Positions 44,076-52,403 of a stretch of DNA of 64,000 nucleotides are shown here, in pieces. The notes under the pieces were generated by a model, which was not told where the DNA came from, made no database searches, and was given only the letters and a program-made list of their open reading frames with translations. Made by a program: the position numbers and the translations under genes. Location of the stretch: NCBI RefSeq assembly GCF_045679545.1, contig NZ_CP166195.1:434001-498000 (forward strand). The letters run 5' to 3'. The stretch's first letter is position 1, and each line of letters starts with the position of its first letter. This DNA comes from Enterovibrio sp045679545 (GTDB taxonomy: Bacteria; Pseudomonadota; Gammaproteobacteria; Enterobacterales; Vibrionaceae).

Positions 44076-44155
44076 AGTGTTCCCTTAACAATCTGTTTTA
44101 CTGTTATCAGCATGACTGATGTTCGAGCGGCAGAAGTGTCAGGAAATGGGACTTT

Positions 44156-44189
44156 GATAAAAAAATGCCGCCCTATCATAGGGCGGCAT
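44156..44189 (-). terminator. Rho-independent terminator of the CoA-disulfide reductase gene
   Basis: On the minus strand a 10-bp stem (44180-44189 with 44165-44174) is followed by a run of T (44156-44165). It lies about 80 bases after the stop at 44268. Confidence 0.87.
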
Positions 44190-44267
44190 GGTGAATCATT
44201 ATTCATCTGTCAGTTGACGCGATGTCTTCGGCATGAAGACGCAACATTCCATCGTTCGCGTAAAACG

Positions 44268-45935
44268 TTAGCATTGAGACGTTTTCCATGTGCGATAACC
44301 GCCAAGTAGGTTTTTCACTTTAAACCCGTTATTCGCCAATTGGCGATACGCCACGTTACCGCGCAAGCCCACCTGACAAGCCACAATGATTTCTTTGTCT
44401 TTCGGCAGTTCATTCATACGCCCGCGAAGTTGATCAACGGGGATATTCATAGCGCCGGGGAATGTACCCACTGATTCCAGCTCCCCTGGATTGCGCACAT
44501 CCAGCAATATTTGGTCGTCAGTTAAGTTCGCCAACTGATCATAATGAATGCCATTAACATCGCCTTTCATCACATTGGTTGCCACAAACGCCGCCTGATT
44601 AATCACATCTTTCGCGCTGCCATAAGGGGGCGCATACGTCAGCTCTACATGTTGTAGCTGTTCAATGGTCATACCCGCGCGCTGTGCAACCGCCAAGATA
44701 TCAATGCGTTTATCAACACCGTCTTTACCGATCGCTTGCGCACCAAGAATTTTGCCCGATTCTGGCGAGAACAAAAGCTTCAGTGAGACCACTTCCGCAC
44801 CAGGGTAATAGCTAGCATGACTGGCCGTGTGCACGTAGACCTTCTCATACGCGATTTCATCGCGCTTGAGTTGCTTCTCGTTTTTCCCCGTCGACGCCAC
44901 CGCCAAATCGAACACTTTACAAATCGCCGTGCCCTGCGTGCCTTGATAGGTTTCTTGTGCACCTAACATGTTATCTGCCGCCATACGACCTTGACGGTTG
45001 GCTGGCCCAGCTAATGGCACCACGGTTTGCTGGCCCGTAACGAAATCTTTTTCTTCAATGGCATCACCAACCGCGTAGATTGAGGGATCACTGGTTTGCA
45101 TCTGCTCATTGACCCAAATACCACCCAATTCGCCGATGGTCAGGCCTGCGGCGCGTGCCAGTGTGATTTCTGGGCGAACGCCAATCGCCATGATCAATAA
45201 CTCGGTATTCAAGCGCTCACCGTTACTCAATTGCAGTGTGAGTGCGCCACGTTCTGCGTCATCGGCTGCTGCCTGAAACTCTGCCGATTGCAACGCAACC
45301 CCCAAACGTAAATCAATACCTTTGGCGCGAATTTCTTGATGAACAAATCCAGCCATTTCTTTGTCTACTGGCGTCATGACCTGATCAGCCATTTCAACCA
45401 ATGCAGTTTCAATGCCTAATTGATGAAACGCTTCCATCATCTCCAAACCAATAAAGCCACCACCAATCACTGTCGCATGCTTAGGCTGGTTATGTTTGAT
45501 AGAAGCAAGGATTTTGTCCATATCTGGAATATTGCGAAGGGAGAAGGTCAGCGGGTTGTCAATGCCTGGAATAGGCGGGACAACAGGGCTCGCGCCAGGG
45601 CTAAGAAGCAAAAAGTCATAGTTTTCGCTGTACTCTGTGCCGTCTAGTACGTTTCTGACCGTCACGGTTTTCGCGTCGCGTTGAATACTGACGACTTCGC
45701 TCATGACGCGAACATCAACATTGAATCGAGAGAGAAAGCTTTCAGGCGTTTGTAGCAGCAATTTCGCACGATCTTTAATGTCACCACCAATGTGATAAGG
45801 CAAGCCACAGTTGGCAAACGACACAAAGGGGCCACGCTCAAACATGATGATCTCGGCCGTTTCACTCAATCGACGGGCGCGTGCTGCTGCAGATGCTCCC
45901 CCTGCAACACCACCAATGATAAGGATCTTAGGCAT
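44268..45935 (-). CDS. CoA-disulfide reductase / rhodanese fusion
   Basis: A 555-residue FAD-dependent pyridine nucleotide-disulfide oxidoreductase with a C-terminal rhodanese domain. The FAD motif IGGVAGGASAAARARR is at the N-terminus. The single redox Cys in SFANCGLPYHIGG (about residue 43) is the CoA-disulfide-reductase type. NAD binding is in VIGGGFIGLEMMEAF, and the dimerisation domain spans about 320-445. The rhodanese part (about 465-555) has active-site ACQVGLRGN. Related enzymes reduce persulfides or polysulfides of CoA. It is divergent from two YeeE/YedE transporter genes, a common sulfur-related pairing. Confidence 0.9.
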   Translation of the reverse strand: MPKILIIGGVAGGASAAARARRLSETAEIIMFERGPFVSFANCGLPYHIGGDIKDRAKLLLQTPESFLSRFNVDVRVMSEVVSIQRDAKTVTVRNVLDGTEYSENYDFLLLSPGASPVVPPIPGIDNPLTFSLRNIPDMDKILASIKHNQPKHATVIGGGFIGLEMMEAFHQLGIETALVEMADQVMTPVDKEMAGFVHQEIRAKGIDLRLGVALQSAEFQAAADDAERGALTLQLSNGERLNTELLIMAIGVRPEITLARAAGLTIGELGGIWVNEQMQTSDPSIYAVGDAIEEKDFVTGQQTVVPLAGPANRQGRMAADNMLGAQETYQGTQGTAICKVFDLAVASTGKNEKQLKRDEIAYEKVYVHTASHASYYPGAEVVSLKLLFSPESGKILGAQAIGKDGVDKRIDILAVAQRAGMTIEQLQHVELTYAPPYGSAKDVINQAAFVATNVMKGDVNGIHYDQLANLTDDQILLDVRNPGELESVGTFPGAMNIPVDQLRGRMNELPKDKEIIVACQVGLRGNVAYRQLANNGFKVKNLLGGYRTWKTSQC

Positions 45936-46178
45936 AACTCACTCCTGTGTTTCTCTGCGTTCAAGTGCACCTTCATAGCAAAAATGATGCACAAAAAAAT
46001 TGCTCACTCGTTGGCGTGATGCCCTTTAGATGAGCCAATGACGAACACTTTATATTAGATTTAACTCATACACAATAAGCTACATTAGCATTGACTTAAA
46101 TAAAGATACCCGTATTATTCATGTCATTGTTGTTGCACATGCGTTTAATGATTGAAAGAAAACGTAAGAGGAGTCGGT

Positions 46179-46619
46179 ATGTTGTTTCAAATCCCTTGGG
46201 ATGCGTCGATGTTGAAAGCATTGCTTGGTGGAATGCTGTTGGGTGTTTCAGGATTGGTCTTATTAGCCTTCAATGGTCGCATAGCAGGCATTAGCGGTAT
46301 TTTAGGCGGGCTTCTCAAGCCACGTAAATCTGAGTTTTCATGGCGCTTATTGTTTATCAGCGGCATGGTTATCGCTGGCTTAATCGCGCCCAAAATGGGT
46401 TTTGCGTACCCGGATTTTGCAACTCTTTCACCCGCTATTTCGCCAATTATGGCGATTATTGCAGGTTTATTGGTCGGCATCGGGACTCGCCTTGCGAATG
46501 GTTGCACCAGTGGTCATGGCATTTGCGGCATGGGCCGCTTGTCTAAACGGTCTATCGTCGCCACGCTGATCTTTATGGGCGCGGCATTTGTGACTGTGTT
46601 TATCCGTCTTCACGCTTAG
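46179..46619 (+). CDS. YeeE/YedE family half-transporter (first subunit)
   Basis: An inner-membrane protein of about 146 residues with four or five hydrophobic segments and the family motif GTRLANGCTSGHGICGMGRLS, whose Cys pair is thought to guide sulfur compounds. Members import thiosulfate or other sulfur species. AGAGGAG lies before ATG 46179; the in-frame TTG at 46152 is less likely. With the next gene, nine bases downstream, it forms the split two-gene version called PmpA/PmpB in some bacteria. It is divergent from the rhodanese fusion. Confidence 0.87.
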   Translation: MLFQIPWDASMLKALLGGMLLGVSGLVLLAFNGRIAGISGILGGLLKPRKSEFSWRLLFISGMVIAGLIAPKMGFAYPDFATLSPAISPIMAIIAGLLVGIGTRLANGCTSGHGICGMGRLSKRSIVATLIFMGAAFVTVFIRLHA

Positions 46620-46628
46620 GAGGTTTCC

Positions 46629-47075
46629 ATGTTGTTTCGCGCTATCGCATTACTGGCGGGTGTATTGTTTGGCTTAGGCATGATGATTTCTGGCATGGTT
46701 AACCCCGCCAATGTGATCGGTTTTCTCGACATTTTCGGCCAATGGAACCCAAGCTTGGCATTTGTCATGGGCGGTGCACTGCTTGTGTTTACGCCGGGCT
46801 ACTTCTTTCTTATTCGCAAGCAAGCGAAGCCAATGTTGAGTGAGACATTTTGCGTCAGTGAAAACCCATCCATCGATCAGCGACTGATCACAGGTTCTGC
46901 GCTGTTTGGCATTGGCTGGGGCTTGGCGGGGATCTGCCCAGGGCCAGCAGTGACTGCGTTGGGTTCAGGTTCTGGCACCGTGGCGCTGTTTTTCCTCAGC
47001 ATGATTGTCGGGATGTACCTCGTTAATACGATCACTGAGAAGAGAGCATCATTCACCACAAGCCCACAGGGCTAA
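46629..47075 (+). CDS. YeeE/YedE family half-transporter (second subunit)
   Basis: A 148-residue inner-membrane protein that pairs with the preceding one. It starts LFRAIALLAGVLFGLGMMIS, with MVNPANVIGFLDIFGQWNPS and the second conserved block FGIGWGLAGICPGPAVTALG (Cys in GICPGP). AGGAGG precedes the start. A terminator follows 20 bases after the stop. Together the two subunits should equal one full-length YeeE-type channel. Confidence 0.87.
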   Translation: MLFRAIALLAGVLFGLGMMISGMVNPANVIGFLDIFGQWNPSLAFVMGGALLVFTPGYFFLIRKQAKPMLSETFCVSENPSIDQRLITGSALFGIGWGLAGICPGPAVTALGSGSGTVALFFLSMIVGMYLVNTITEKRASFTTSPQG

Positions 47076-47095
47076 ATGACATTCCCGTAAAGTAA

Positions 47096-47125
47096 AGAAA
47101 AGCGGATTAGCCGCTTTTCTTTTTC
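47096..47125 (+). terminator. Rho-independent terminator after the YeeE pair
   Basis: A 10-bp stem AGAAAAGCGG/CCGCTTTTCT (47096-47105 with 47111-47120), loop ATTAG, runs into a T-rich tract. Confidence 0.85.
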
Positions 47126-47180
47126 TTCTTTCCACTTCTCTTCCTTTCTTTTCCTTCCACTTCCCTTCCCTTCCCTTATA
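47111..47180. repeat. Polypyrimidine tract
   Basis: Seventy bases are almost purely C and T on the plus strand, with only a few interruptions (two CCA). Degenerate repeats of CTTCC/CTTTC are present. It begins inside the terminator and lies upstream of the Tad operon. Confidence 0.8.
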
Positions 47181-47781
47181 AAGGTAAACACAAAAAAACG
47201 TTAGAACACGCTAAAAAGCAATATGCATACTGCTGTAGTAAAATTATCTTTAAATAATATAAACCAGCCCAGATCTGTCTAATTATCATTAAAATTAATA
47301 TAAGCACAATTTCAGCCTGTCTATATATATTTCAATACTGCATACCTATAAAGACAATCAACATCAATAACTCAAAAACATAACAACTTGAAAGCTAAAC
47401 ATCGGTTTCAATTGATTAATTTTATGTGACAAAAATCAAAATATTAAAATATTAAATTCTGTCTCATTGAGTCTCAGAAATTAAAAGCAAACTTTTATGC
47501 ATATAGTAAAACGGGACAAGCATCACACGAAACAAACAAGAATATTCAACAAAACATCTATCAAAACAAGCGAGCGAAAATTTGCCTGTCTTAAAAAAAA
47601 TTCAAATGATCACCTGTGAGATAGAAACGAACAAGGTAGGCAGTAGATAAAAATGGATTTCAGATATATCTTATTCGCCAGCATGAACTTACATATTCTT
47701 TAAGGGATACACCGCAAAGAGTTGTTATGCAAGATCATGCTTTCTCTCAGTGAAATCACCTTTTAAAATGGAGTTTATCCC
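47181..47781. other. AT-rich leader of the Tad operon
   Basis: Six hundred bases without a plausible coding frame, strongly A/T-rich (47210-47520 especially). It must hold the flp promoter and, judging by its length and composition, regulator sites. I find no clear -24/-12 element and no stem-loop with a T tract. Confidence 0.55.
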
Positions 47782-47979
47782 ATGTCATTTTCTCAAATCG
47801 CGAAGCGCTTTATTAACGACGAACGCGGCGTAACTGCTGTTGAATATGCAATTCTTGGTGTTGCCATTTCAGCAATTATCTTGGCCGCTGTAGCAAATGA
47901 TTCAACGCTTGGCACGGCTATCAGTGACGCAATGACCCAGATTGCTGCCAACATTGGTACTGCCAACACTGGTGGTTAA
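47782..47979 (+). CDS. flp: Flp-type major pilin
   Basis: A 65-residue type IVb prepilin. The leader MSFSQIAKRFINDERG is cut before VTAVEYAILG, giving Glu5-Tyr6 of the mature pilin, the hallmark of Flp pilins. The hydrophobic helix follows and the C-terminus is small and Gly/Thr-rich. It is the structural subunit of the Tad pilus and is first in the operon. Its gene stands 22 bases before tadV. ATGGAG lies upstream of the start. Confidence 0.93.
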   Translation: MSFSQIAKRFINDERGVTAVEYAILGVAISAIILAAVANDSTLGTAISDAMTQIAANIGTANTGG

Positions 47980-48001
47980 TTCTCTCTAACGGGCTAACTC
48001 G

Positions 48002-48433
48002 TTGAGTGTTTTAGAACTGCTTTTAATCTCTGGCTCAATAGCAGGGATGGCGACTGATATCTATCATAGAAAGATAAGTAACAGACTATGTTTAAGCATT
48101 TTTCTGCTCTGTCTCCTGTTGGCATTTTTCGATGAAAAAATACAACTGCATGTATATCAATCACTATCTGTTGTCGTTATTGGGCTAGTGTTATTTTCCG
48201 TTGGGATTCTAGGTGCAGGTGATACCAAGTTACTCGCCGCATATGCACTTATTATTGACCAGGGCTATTTCTCGTTAACATTGCTCATGATTGGCCTTCT
48301 CGGCGGTTTTACTGCGATCATTATTTTTCTTATGCAATTAATATCAAAAAACACAACCAAGAAAGGCGTGCCTTATGGTGTCCCTATCGTAATTTCGAGT
48401 TTGTTTAGTCTTTATTTAAGTAAGTTGAATTAA
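48002..48433 (+). CDS. tadV: Flp prepilin peptidase TadV/CpaA
   Basis: A 143-residue A24-family aspartic prepilin peptidase of the short form. The two catalytic Asp are in ATDIYHRKISN and in LGAGDTKLLAAY. There are four to five hydrophobic segments. It processes Flp and the pseudopilins TadE/TadF. The start appears to be TTG 48002, since no ATG or GTG lies nearby in frame before the first catalytic Asp region. Base composition is more A/T-rich than in later tad genes. Confidence 0.88.
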   Translation: MSVLELLLISGSIAGMATDIYHRKISNRLCLSIFLLCLLLAFFDEKIQLHVYQSLSVVVIGLVLFSVGILGAGDTKLLAAYALIIDQGYFSLTLLMIGLLGGFTAIIIFLMQLISKNTTKKGVPYGVPIVISSLFSLYLSKLN

Positions 48434-48436
48434 ACC

Positions 48437-49210
48437 ATGAGCCAACGTGTATTCTTTATCATTGCTTTGCTGTCCATAAGTGTGGGCATTTTAGGCCTAA
48501 GCGGATTTTTCCAAAGCAAACACACCACTGCCTCCGGAATTTCGAATATTTCCTATCAAGTTGCTCAACTAAAATCACCCATAAAACGTGGTGATACTCT
48601 CTCTCGCGACAACATAAGATATTTTAAGTTGAAGGAAGATGACGCCCTAAAAAATGGGATTGTTGGCGATATTATAATTACTCATGTTCCTGGCATGGTT
48701 GCCAAGCGTGATATCGCGGAAACTGCGTATGTTTCTGCCAGCGATTTCATCTTACCCAACGATCCTAATTATCTGGATGCAGTCATCAAAGAGGGCATGT
48801 CTCCTTATGCGCTGACCATCAATCGAAAAGACTTTATCGGCTCGGGTATTTCAGTGGGTGACATCGTCGATGTACTCATTTTGACCTCAGATGAACAGAA
48901 TATCAGTGAAACCTCTCGGTCAGATTACATTAAATCTTTTCGTTCTCTTTCTGTGTCTCCCCTTCTTCGTAACATACGTGTATTAGCCATTGAAGAAGAA
49001 GACGTAGAAATCTTGTCGCTCACCATTGAGCTCAATCGCGAACACATCGCCAAAATGGTGATCGCTCGTCGAATTGGCATTGTTGAAATTATCAAGTCGT
49101 CCAGCAATGCGTTTTATAGCAATGGCTCTATGAACGCTGATACCCATGATGTACTTCCAAATTTCAAATCCGTTACTGAAATTCGTGGCCAAAACAAGGC
49201 CTTTAACTAG
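48437..49210 (+). CDS. rcpC: Flp pilus assembly protein RcpC/CpaB
   Basis: A 257-residue periplasmic protein anchored by an N-terminal membrane segment (about 3-22). A SAF-like domain follows (VAQLKSPIKRGDTLSRDNI, about 40-105), then the CpaB domain with MSPYALTINRKDFIGSGISV and DIVDVLIL. It works with the secretin at the outer membrane. It begins three bases after the tadV stop. Composition is again A/T-rich. Confidence 0.88.
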   Translation: MSQRVFFIIALLSISVGILGLSGFFQSKHTTASGISNISYQVAQLKSPIKRGDTLSRDNIRYFKLKEDDALKNGIVGDIIITHVPGMVAKRDIAETAYVSASDFILPNDPNYLDAVIKEGMSPYALTINRKDFIGSGISVGDIVDVLILTSDEQNISETSRSDYIKSFRSLSVSPLLRNIRVLAIEEEDVEILSLTIELNREHIAKMVIARRIGIVEIIKSSSNAFYSNGSMNADTHDVLPNFKSVTEIRGQNKAFN

Positions 49211-49221
49211 AGAGCAAGAAC

Positions 49222-50574
49222 ATGCTGCGCCATTACTTATCTGTCATTTTTTCTGTTGGCTTGCTCCTCGGTGGCACCTCTTCAGCTTTTGCTGCTGGAA
49301 TTTTAAACCTAGGCACGGGAGACGCGCGATCTTTGTCCTTTGACTCAGTGATCGGAACCGTCTTTATTTCCGACCCAGAAGTCGCCGACTACCAAGTCAT
49401 CGACAACAACCGTCTTGTGGTTTTTGGCCGTAAAATAGGCACAACCTCACTGATTGTATTTGGCGAAAACAGTCAAACACTTTCCAAAAAGAAAATTGTC
49501 GTCAATCAAAGTCTCACTAAAATTGAGCAGATCTTGGCAATTCAATATCCCAACGTAGAGGTTTCCGTACTCAACCTCGGTGAGCAGGTCGTACTCTCTG
49601 GGTTTGTGCCCACACAAAAGGAAAAAAACGAGATCTATTCAATTGTCGGGGAGTTACTAAAAAAGAAATACGCCGAGAGACGCACTGAATGGAAAACGTC
49701 GCTACAAGAAAAATTTGATATCGATTTTATGGCTCGACGCACCTACGAAGGCTTGGTGAACAATTTAGAAGTCGCGGTGACAAAGCAGGTCAATGTCAAG
49801 CTCACGATTGCCGAGGTGAACAGCTCCTTGATCAATGAGCTCGGCATTAAGTGGGGCACGATTTTAACCGACGGTTTTGGCGGCAATGGCCAATTCTTCC
49901 GCGGCATTTCTGGCTTTAATGGCAGCGCCACTAACATTGCCGCTTATATCTCAGCCATTAATGACGACAACGTCGGACAAGTGCTTTCAGAGCCAAATAT
50001 TTCGGTGATTTCTGGCGAGACAGCCAGTTTCCTTGTGGGTGGTGAAATCCCAATCACTTATCGTATCGATGATGGCTATCGCGTTGAATATAAAGAGTTC
50101 GGCATCGGGCTTGATCTCGCTGCTGAAGTATTGCGCGATGACAAAATCAAGCTCGCGATAATGCCGCAAGTGAGCTCTGTCGATGGGCAATTTGGTGACA
50201 CGCTTTTGGATATTCCGTCATTCAAAGTCCGTCGCGCTCGCACCACATTAGAATTAGGTGATGGCGACAGTTTTGTGCTGGCTGGCTTGCTCAGCAGTGA
50301 AGACGAAGAAGCCTTATCGAAGATCCCTTTTATTGGTGATGTGCCGATCCTTGGAGCACTGTTTCGCCATACCTCAACCAAACGCCGCAAAACAGAATTG
50401 GTGATTGTCGCTACTGTGTCATTGGTGGAGCCAATTTCATCAGCCAACGTCAAAATACCCAGTATGCAGCGAACTTCTGCGCTCTCTCGTTTCTTTGGCG
50501 TAGGCATCAAAAGCTCACCTGAAGTGGCCCAATGGCAAGAAGAAATCCTCTCAACTGGAGGCTTTAAGAAATGA
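49222..50574 (+). CDS. rcpA: Tad secretin RcpA/CpaC
   Basis: A 450-residue outer-membrane secretin. A signal peptide (ending about AFA at residue 24) precedes the short N-domain typical of CpaC (LSFDSVIGTVFISDPEVADY) and a BON-like segment (VEVSVLNLGEQVVLSGFVPT). The secretin core (about 190-420) has SEPNISVISGETASFLVGGE and LPFIGDVPILG-like KIPFIGDVPILGALFRHTS. It forms the pore for the Flp pilus. Its stop overlaps the start of the next gene. Confidence 0.92.
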   Translation: MLRHYLSVIFSVGLLLGGTSSAFAAGILNLGTGDARSLSFDSVIGTVFISDPEVADYQVIDNNRLVVFGRKIGTTSLIVFGENSQTLSKKKIVVNQSLTKIEQILAIQYPNVEVSVLNLGEQVVLSGFVPTQKEKNEIYSIVGELLKKKYAERRTEWKTSLQEKFDIDFMARRTYEGLVNNLEVAVTKQVNVKLTIAEVNSSLINELGIKWGTILTDGFGGNGQFFRGISGFNGSATNIAAYISAINDDNVGQVLSEPNISVISGETASFLVGGEIPITYRIDDGYRVEYKEFGIGLDLAAEVLRDDKIKLAIMPQVSSVDGQFGDTLLDIPSFKVRRARTTLELGDGDSFVLAGLLSSEDEEALSKIPFIGDVPILGALFRHTSTKRRKTELVIVATVSLVEPISSANVKIPSMQRTSALSRFFGVGIKSSPEVAQWQEEILSTGGFKK

Positions 50575-51125
50575 GAATGAACAAGCATAAAATCCTACTC
50601 GCTGTTGCACTGTCACTTTCCGTCACCTTATCCGGGTGCTCCAAAGGCCCAACGATCATGGGCAGTGACCTTTTAGTCACCCCTGTGACCTACGAATATT
50701 CAGTGACGATAAAGAAAGATGCCTTGAAAACCGCTCAGAGCGAAGTGTCTGCGTACTTGGATCAAAACGAATATGCGCTACTGGTGCATGGCGCCACGAT
50801 TTCGTGGAGTGGCATCCACGGAAAAAAAATGGCGAATAACGCTTATCAGTGGCTGATCAAGCGCGGCATCTCACCAAACAAACTGTTGCTTTCTCAAGCC
50901 AAAGGCACGGGTAAAAATACATCAACAAAACAAAACGCCATTACCCTGTCCACCACCATTCATCAGGTACAAACGCCTGACTGCAGTTACAACATCATTA
51001 GTCAATATCACCGTAATAACGATGGCTGTTCCTCAGAGGCAATGCGCTGGGAATCCATGGTATATCCAGAAAACAAACTTGCTGGGCAAGGGCGTCTATC
51101 TATCTTCACACCAGACACCCTGTAG
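50571..51125 (+). CDS. Tad lipoprotein, RcpB/CpaD-like
   Basis: A lipoprotein of 184 residues or fewer with signal KILLAVALSLSVTLSGC (lipobox LSGC). The remainder has little similarity I can name, except the placement and size of RcpB/CpaD proteins, which are poorly conserved secretin partners. Segments such as ALLVHGATISWSGIHGKKMA and WLIKRGISPNKLLLSQAKG look like an OmpA-like pattern, as in CpaD. It overlaps the rcpA stop by four bases; ATG 50577 is an alternative start. Confidence 0.72.
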   Translation: MRMNKHKILLAVALSLSVTLSGCSKGPTIMGSDLLVTPVTYEYSVTIKKDALKTAQSEVSAYLDQNEYALLVHGATISWSGIHGKKMANNAYQWLIKRGISPNKLLLSQAKGTGKNTSTKQNAITLSTTIHQVQTPDCSYNIISQYHRNNDGCSSEAMRWESMVYPENKLAGQGRLSIFTPDTL

Positions 51126-51137
51126 AGGAGGTTATCT

Positions 51138-52397
51138 ATGTTAGATTTTGGCGATCTCCTAAAAAAGGAATCGAAAGACAGCGAACCTGCGATCGGTAGT
51201 CAGCGGGGCGTGAAATCGCTTCAGTTTTTTCGCACTGAAGACGTGAGATCTTTGGTAGAAGAAACCTTCCGCTTCGACGGTCACCTTGTCCCTGTTTCTT
51301 ATCCTTACAAGTTCAAAGACATTCCCACGTTAGTTGAAGAAAATAATAGCCAACTGGTGGTGATTGATTTGGTTGGCTGCCCGGATACGCTCAAAGAGTG
51401 TAAGCAGTTGTCAGCACGATTACCCGCTTATCTTTCCGTGATCATACTGGGCGACGTGGATGCTATTTCAGTGATCAGGGAATTGAAATCACTGGGGTTT
51501 TACTACCTGTATTGGCCTGTCGATAAAATTGAACTGGCCGAGTTCGTGGATGCGGTAGTCACCCGACATATTGAAGCCAACTCGCTCCACGGACGTCGCC
51601 GTGCCAAGCGTATCGGTGTGATTGGTCTGCGGGGCGGTGTGGGCGCGACACTGCTCACCGCTGAACTGAGCTGGATTTTATCTAACGACAAACAAACATC
51701 TTGTCTGGTGGTTGATCACAACTATCTTTCCAGCAATCTCGATATTTTTCTTGGCATCAAAAACCGCGAAAAAAGGCGGCTGAATGATACAGAAACCGGC
51801 GGTGAAATAGACCCAACATCAGCCAAGAACCTTGTCACGCGTGTGAGTAATCGACTTGATTATCTTGCCCTTGGGCTTAGTGATGAGCGATCGGCTGATC
51901 TGGATGAGATGACCGAATTGGTGATCGATTATCTTGCCCCTGACACTAACTTTATCCTCGATGATTATTCCGCCTCTGTGGGGTTTGATATCCAACCGAA
52001 AGTCCTGCTCAAAACGTTAGATGTCGCCGTGCTTGTCATGGAACCCACCATTTCTTGCCTGCGAGAAACCGCCGCGATGCTCAGCAAAATGAAGAAGCTA
52101 TTTGAAGAGCCCGACTACAAGCGCACGGTACGTATCATTTTGGTATTGAATAACCACCGTGCCTCCCGCTTTAACAGCGTGACGCAAGCCGAGGTCGAGA
52201 AATATCTCGATGTGCCCGTCGACATCGTGCTTCCTTATGAGATCACCGTAGAAGAAGCTCTCTTAAATGGCACGTATCTCAGCAGTGGAAAATCGAAAAT
52301 TGGCACCCAGATAAAGAACCTGTGTTCGCGGATTATCGGTGAAGAAATCGCCCCTAAACGCAAGCTTTTCTCCTTTGCCCGTTCCAGTAGCGAGTAA
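51138..52397 (+). CDS. tadZ: TadZ/CpaE pilus localisation ATPase-like protein
   Basis: A 419-residue protein. The N-terminal half resembles a receiver-like domain (about 30-150; VVIDLVGCPDTLKECK). The C-terminal half is MinD-like (about 155-400). The Walker A site reads GLRGGVGATLLTAEL, so the signature lysines of KGGVGKT are missing, as reported for several TadZ proteins. It directs the Tad machine to its place in the cell. AGGAGG precedes the start and tadA follows after six bases. Confidence 0.88.
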   Translation: MLDFGDLLKKESKDSEPAIGSQRGVKSLQFFRTEDVRSLVEETFRFDGHLVPVSYPYKFKDIPTLVEENNSQLVVIDLVGCPDTLKECKQLSARLPAYLSVIILGDVDAISVIRELKSLGFYYLYWPVDKIELAEFVDAVVTRHIEANSLHGRRRAKRIGVIGLRGGVGATLLTAELSWILSNDKQTSCLVVDHNYLSSNLDIFLGIKNREKRRLNDTETGGEIDPTSAKNLVTRVSNRLDYLALGLSDERSADLDEMTELVIDYLAPDTNFILDDYSASVGFDIQPKVLLKTLDVAVLVMEPTISCLRETAAMLSKMKKLFEEPDYKRTVRIILVLNNHRASRFNSVTQAEVEKYLDVPVDIVLPYEITVEEALLNGTYLSSGKSKIGTQIKNLCSRIIGEEIAPKRKLFSFARSSSE

Positions 52398-52403
52398 TCA
52401 TTT

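Noticed and set aside
51138..52397. TadZ as a degenerate or broken ATPase gene
   Set aside because: The deviant Walker A is a known feature of TadZ proteins and the frame is intact, so I do not call it a pseudogene.
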